From positions 1 to 32,747 of the forward strand of contig JAFAXX010000082.1 of assembly GCA_019240655.1 (NCBI GenBank): a DNA stretch of 32,747 nucleotides, given 5' to 3'. Below are positions 29,845 through 32,747 of this stretch, piece after piece. This stretch comes from Solirubrobacterales bacterium (GTDB lineage: Bacteria; Actinomycetota; Thermoleophilia; Solirubrobacterales; Solirubrobacteraceae). The position numbers and the translations under genes are program-made. The notes beneath the pieces were generated by a model. It was not told where the DNA came from. It made no database searches and saw only the letters and a program-made list of their open reading frames with translations. Position 1 is the stretch's first letter, and the number at the start of each line of letters is the position of its first letter.

Positions 29845-30891
29845 TCAGGCAAGCGACTTGGGCGCCGTGGCCGGCTCGCGGCGCTTGCCCGCGGCGCGGT
29901 CGCCGGCGGGCGTCTCCTCCGCCGTCTCGTCGGCGACCCGGAAGATCAGGAGCAGCAGCCCCGCCCCGCCGGCGAGCGCGATCACCGCCGCCGCTCGGGC
30001 CACGAACGCGGGCACCGCCGCGAGCACGTATCCCTCGAGTAGGGTCGGGACGAGCTCGCCGCCCTGCCAGATCGCGACGAAGGCGATGGCGAAGTACGAG
30101 AAGTAACCGGGACGCTCGAACAGCACTCGTCGCAGTCCCCACGCCACGAACGCCGTGACCACCGCCAGCGTGCCCAGTTGCACGACCGAGACGGTTGGTC
30201 GTCCGTGGAGCTCGCGAGCCACCCCGGCCGTGGCGATCGCGGCCAGCGCGGCGAGGGCGAGGACGCGGGCGAGCCGAGCGTCGAGCCCCGGACGGCGGAG
30301 CCGCCGTCCCGCGAGGACGCAGGCCAGGAGCACCACGATCGGCCAGAACCACACGATCGACGGCGCGCCCGCGTGCCACAGCCCGCCGGTGATCGCGCTC
30401 GCCCGGCCGCCCAGCCGCAGCGGAATCGTCCACCGGCCGGCGTACGACGCACCCGGGGCCAGCGCCACGCTGGCCAGCGCGTGCAAGCGGCCGTCATGCC
30501 AGCTGTAGGCGTCGCCGCCGCTAACCGGCTGCCACACGGGCGGCGTCCCCGCGGTCAGGCCGCCCGGCGGCAGCTCGGCCGGGGTCTGATTGAGGAAGTA
30601 CATCGCCGAGCGGCGATTGACCTCCACCCCCGCGCGAGAGAAACGAAGATACGGGGCGCCGCGGTAGTCGAGCACCACCACCACCGGCGCGCCCGGCGCC
30701 ACCCGCAGCCACATCCGCTGATCGCCGTCGAGCACCTTGGCCTGCAGGCCGTCCGGGACCGTGCCCACTCGGGCCAGATAGCTCGAGGCGATCGGCGCCA
30801 CCGGCCCGTGCGCCAGCGCGCCACCGGGAAACGCCACCCACGCCGCCAGCACGCACGCCACCGCCGCCGCTCGGGCCCGTCGGCGGCTCAT
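29845..30891 (-). CDS. Polytopic membrane protein with extracytoplasmic domain (YcnI cluster)
   Basis: About 348 aa from the ATG with GGGGAGG about 10 nt upstream; the longer frame runs back into the divergent gene. A signal peptide ends in GGALA, exposing His27 (HGPVAPIASSYLARV). A soluble outer domain of about 160 residues follows, with strands such as MWLRVAPGAPVVVVLDYRGAPYLRFS, then about five to six membrane helices (SIVWFWPIVVLLACVLAG, ARVLALAALAAIATAG, VQLGTLAVVTAFVAWGL, FSYFAIAFVAIWQGG, AAAVIALAGGAGLLLLIF). The C-terminus is charged and cytoplasmic. I recognise no named family. The exposed N-terminal His echoes YcnI and suggests, without proof, metal handling. Confidence 0.8.
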   Translation of the reverse strand: MSRRRARAAAVACVLAAWVAFPGGALAHGPVAPIASSYLARVGTVPDGLQAKVLDGDQRMWLRVAPGAPVVVVLDYRGAPYLRFSRAGVEVNRRSAMYFLNQTPAELPPGGLTAGTPPVWQPVSGGDAYSWHDGRLHALASVALAPGASYAGRWTIPLRLGGRASAITGGLWHAGAPSIVWFWPIVVLLACVLAGRRLRRPGLDARLARVLALAALAAIATAGVARELHGRPTVSVVQLGTLAVVTAFVAWGLRRVLFERPGYFSYFAIAFVAIWQGGELVPTLLEGYVLAAVPAFVARAAAVIALAGGAGLLLLIFRVADETAEETPAGDRAAGKRREPATAPKSLA

Positions 30892-30925
30892 AGACTCTAG
30901 GCCTCCCCGCGAGGCGCGGCAGCGA

Positions 30926-31624
30926 TTGACCGTGGTCAGCAACTCCAAGGACTCTACGCCCACCGAACGCGGCCGCTCACTCGGCCGCCGGCGCCTGGTC
31001 GCCCTCGTCGGCGTGGCCGCCCTCCTTCTCGCCGGGCTGTCGGCGCCGGCTGCCGCTCGCGCCGACGGTGACCCGGCCAGCGACGTCCTCGCCTCCCAGC
31101 CGCTGTTCCTATCCCAGGATGCCGGCGTCCCGCCGCGGGGCCAGGCGGAGCTCGCGGCCCTGCTGGCGGCGGCGCAGCGCCGGGGTTATCGGCTCCGCGC
31201 GGCGGTGATCGCTAGCGCGAGCGACCTCGGCTCGGTCACCGAGCTGTGGCGCCAGCCGGCCACCTACGCGCGGTTCCTCGGCCAGGAGCTCTCGCTCGTC
31301 GCTCCCGGGCCGCTGCTCGTGGTCATGCCGAACGGCTACGGCGTCGACGACGTCACGCCGGCGGCCGCGCGCGCCGTGGACGCCCTCACCGCCCCGGGGT
31401 CCCGGCTCGGCCCGGCCACGCTGAGCGCCGTCCAGCGGCTGGCCGCCGCCGCGGGCCACCCGCTCCCGGCCCCTGTCCTCACCGCCGGCGGCGGGGTGAG
31501 CTCTGCCGCCACCGTGCCGTGGCTGGTGTTCGCGCTCGGCGGTGCGGCGATCGCGGCGGCGTGGGCGGCCAGCCTCCGCGCCCGCCCGCCGCAGCTTGGC
31601 CTGCGCGCGCGTGGCGGCCGGTGA
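30926..31624 (+). CDS. Secreted TPM-like protein with C-terminal membrane helix
   Basis: About 232 aa from a TTG (a GTG two codons later is an alternative). A signal sequence RRRLVALVGVAALLLAGLSAPAAARADG precedes a domain whose pattern fits the TPM family: PPRGQAELAALLAAAQRRGYRLRAAVIASASDLG, then GPLLVVMPNGYGVDDVTPAAARAV. A final helix (VPWLVFALGGAAIAAAWAASL) anchors it, leaving a short basic tail inside. TPM domains occur in envelope proteins including photosystem II repair factors and bacterial membrane-linked phosphatase-like proteins. It diverges from the membrane-protein gene with only 34 bp between starts, so the promoters overlap. Function unknown. Confidence 0.68.
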   Translation: MTVVSNSKDSTPTERGRSLGRRRLVALVGVAALLLAGLSAPAAARADGDPASDVLASQPLFLSQDAGVPPRGQAELAALLAAAQRRGYRLRAAVIASASDLGSVTELWRQPATYARFLGQELSLVAPGPLLVVMPNGYGVDDVTPAAARAVDALTAPGSRLGPATLSAVQRLAAAAGHPLPAPVLTAGGGVSSAATVPWLVFALGGAAIAAAWAASLRARPPQLGLRARGGR

Positions 31625-31692
31625 ACGGCGGGTCCGGGCGCGACAGCCGATCCCCCGCCCGCGGCGCCAGCCGGGGGCGTGTGCATCACCCC

Positions 31693-31741
31693 GGCGTCCG
31701 GATGCCCGGCCCCACGGACGCCGCGCGCAGCGCGGCCCAAC
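31693..31741 (-). repeat. Double-hairpin dispersed repeat, copy 2
   Basis: A minus-strand copy of the element at 22047-22096, starting directly after the glycosidase stop codon. It has hairpin 1 GCCGCGC-TGC-GCGCGGC and hairpin 2 GGCGTCCG...CGGACGCC with a 14-nt loop and the same 3-nt overlap. About 43 of 50 positions match copy 1. It lies between convergent genes and could terminate transcription of either. Confidence 0.8.
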
Positions 31742-32747
31742 CTAAGCGATGGTCACGACCAGCGTGTGTGGCCCGGGGCCCCGCGCCCGGACGGTCACCT
31801 CGAGCCCGCGGTTGGTCAACCGTGCGGTGACGTGACGCGGCACCCGCCCGTCGAGCCGCACCGTGCCGAGGCGTGCGCCGGCCGGAAGCGTGTGGCCGAT
31901 CGCGAGCGAGCGCAGGTGTAGGCCCGTGGTCCGCACCGTCGTCGCGTACCGGCGGCCGGCGTGCGAGGCGAACACGGCGAGCGAGCCGGCGCCGAGGCGG
32001 ATGTTCGAGCCGGCCACGCTGGGCTGTCCGGCGGGGACCTGGGGGACGACCTGGAGCGCGCCCCAGCCGAGGAACGGCCGCACGCCGAGCTGCTGGTGGA
32101 CGACCGACCACGCCGTGCCGTAGTTGCCCCACGCCTGCATGACCGACGAGCGGCAGGTCCAGCAGCGGTCGATGTTCGGCGGGATCCCTGCCGCCGGGTT
32201 GCCCTGAGGCGCCGAGGGGAAGATCTCGGGCATCGCTCCCGGCTGCTCATCCGGCGTGCCGCCGGTGGCGGGCTCGGAGAACATCGTCTCGGCGTTGGCG
32301 TCGGTGTAGCGCCGCTGTTGGCCCGGCCCGAGCCGACCGTAGTTGCCCTCGCCGACCGCCTGGATCGAGGTGGTCAGCGAGAAGATCTCGAAGTCGCCCT
32401 TGCCGTCGGCGCCGCCGCCGCAGCTGGTGTGGAACAGCCCGAGGCTCCCCGGCCGCTGGCCGCTGAAGCAGGCGTTCTCGCGACCGGCGAGCGCGGTGGC
32501 GCCGTGCGCGCGGCTCGCCACGCCGGGAACGACCTGCGTGCCCGAGGTGAGCTCCGCCTCCATCGGCACCTGGCCGATCCAGTGCTTCTGGAACGACTGC
32601 ACGTTTCCGGGGTCGATCAGCGAGTCCGCGTACTGCGCCACGGCGGGGTCCCACCACGTGGCCTCGAACTGGCGGCGCAGGCGGTCGGCCAGGTTGGTCG
32701 CCCAGCGCGCCGTGGCGGTGTCGTGCTTGGAGCGCGCCATGTCGGCC
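31742..32747 (-). CDS. Six-hairpin-type glycoside hydrolase, C-terminal part (5' end outside window)
   Basis: At least 334 codons; the frame is open to the right edge and has no start context, so the gene begins outside. The sequence shows an (alpha/alpha)6-barrel glycosidase end: WATNLADRLRRQFEATWWD, SFQKHWIGQVPMEAELTSG, SLGLFHTSCGGGADGKGDFE (Cys-rich loop), IFSLTTSIQAVGEGNYGRLG, CWTCRSSVMQAWGNYG and TAWSVVHQQLGVRPFLGWG, followed by a beta-rich C-terminal domain. Glycogen-debranching, glucosidase and rhamnosidase relatives share this fold; the sugar specificity cannot be given. The CxxC and other Cys suggest an exported protein. The stop is immediately followed by the double-hairpin repeat. 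Confidence 0.78.
   Translation of the reverse strand, partial: ADMARSKHDTATARWATNLADRLRRQFEATWWDPAVAQYADSLIDPGNVQSFQKHWIGQVPMEAELTSGTQVVPGVASRAHGATALAGRENACFSGQRPGSLGLFHTSCGGGADGKGDFEIFSLTTSIQAVGEGNYGRLGPGQQRRYTDANAETMFSEPATGGTPDEQPGAMPEIFPSAPQGNPAAGIPPNIDRCWTCRSSVMQAWGNYGTAWSVVHQQLGVRPFLGWGALQVVPQVPAGQPSVAGSNIRLGAGSLAVFASHAGRRYATTVRTTGLHLRSLAIGHTLPAGARLGTVRLDGRVPRHVTARLTNRGLEVTVRARGPGPHTLVVTIA

Overview
The window is very GC-rich, with strong G/C third-position bias, many GTG and TTG starts and frequent 4-nt stop/start overlaps. Together with an actinobacterial-type LexA box (CGAACACGTGTTCG) and a DrrAB-type ABC exporter this indicates an actinobacterium. Gene content (DUF3311/symporter pair, SDR-QueA pair, YcnI cluster) makes a deep-branching Thermoleophilia/Solirubrobacterales-like lineage a reasonable guess, but that is inference.

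Layout. 1-600: start of a sulfate-binding lipoprotein gene running leftwards, with an AT-rich promoter. 600-5430: rightward run holding a divergent succinyl-CoA-synthetase-like pair, a FixX-like 4Fe-4S protein, a HAD phosphatase, an enoyl-CoA hydratase/isomerase and a GNAT acetyltransferase, closed by a compound hairpin. 5400-9280 (leftward): secreted penicillin-acylase-family Ntn hydrolase, RNase P RNA, a small zinc-ribbon protein and lexA with its SOS box. 9470-10310: tRNA-Leu(GAG), whose 3' end and terminator are tandemly duplicated, then a gene-free stretch with a triple 41-bp repeat. 10250-13570: four-gene cassette (ribbon-helix-helix regulator, DUF4097 beta protein, ABC ATPase, ABC permease) behind a promoter/operator that predicts a leaderless mRNA. 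13850-17000 (leftward): MctP-like symporter plus DUF3311 partner, a 21-bp minisatellite and a dienelactone hydrolase. 17000-21000: decay-rich zone with an ABC exporter remnant, a SufR-like regulator, a lipoprotein, an unrecognised 89-aa protein and two gene fragments that appear to abut at one deletion junction. 20970-27270 (leftward): epimerase, SDR-QueA pair, DevS/DevR-like two-component system, HTH-Mop regulator and agmatinase-family enzyme. 27400-28080: HAD phosphatase. 28170-28505: frameshifted GntR/FCD remnant. 28525-30890 (leftward): YcnI-type protein, lipoprotein and polytopic membrane protein. 30926-31624: TPM-like secreted/membrane protein. To the end: C-terminal part of a six-hairpin glycosidase.

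Most interesting points: the RHH-controlled DUF4097/ABC cassette with an array of GATGCCA-like half-sites over its start codon; a two-copy dispersed double-hairpin element whose stem shows a compensatory base change; a DevS-like kinase keeping a candidate heme histidine, with a palindrome between its response regulator and an SDR-QueA operon; and a CoA-ligase pair with altered substrate-loop motifs co-translated with an Fe-S protein. No CRISPR array, insertion sequence, integrase or intact toxin-antitoxin pair is visible.
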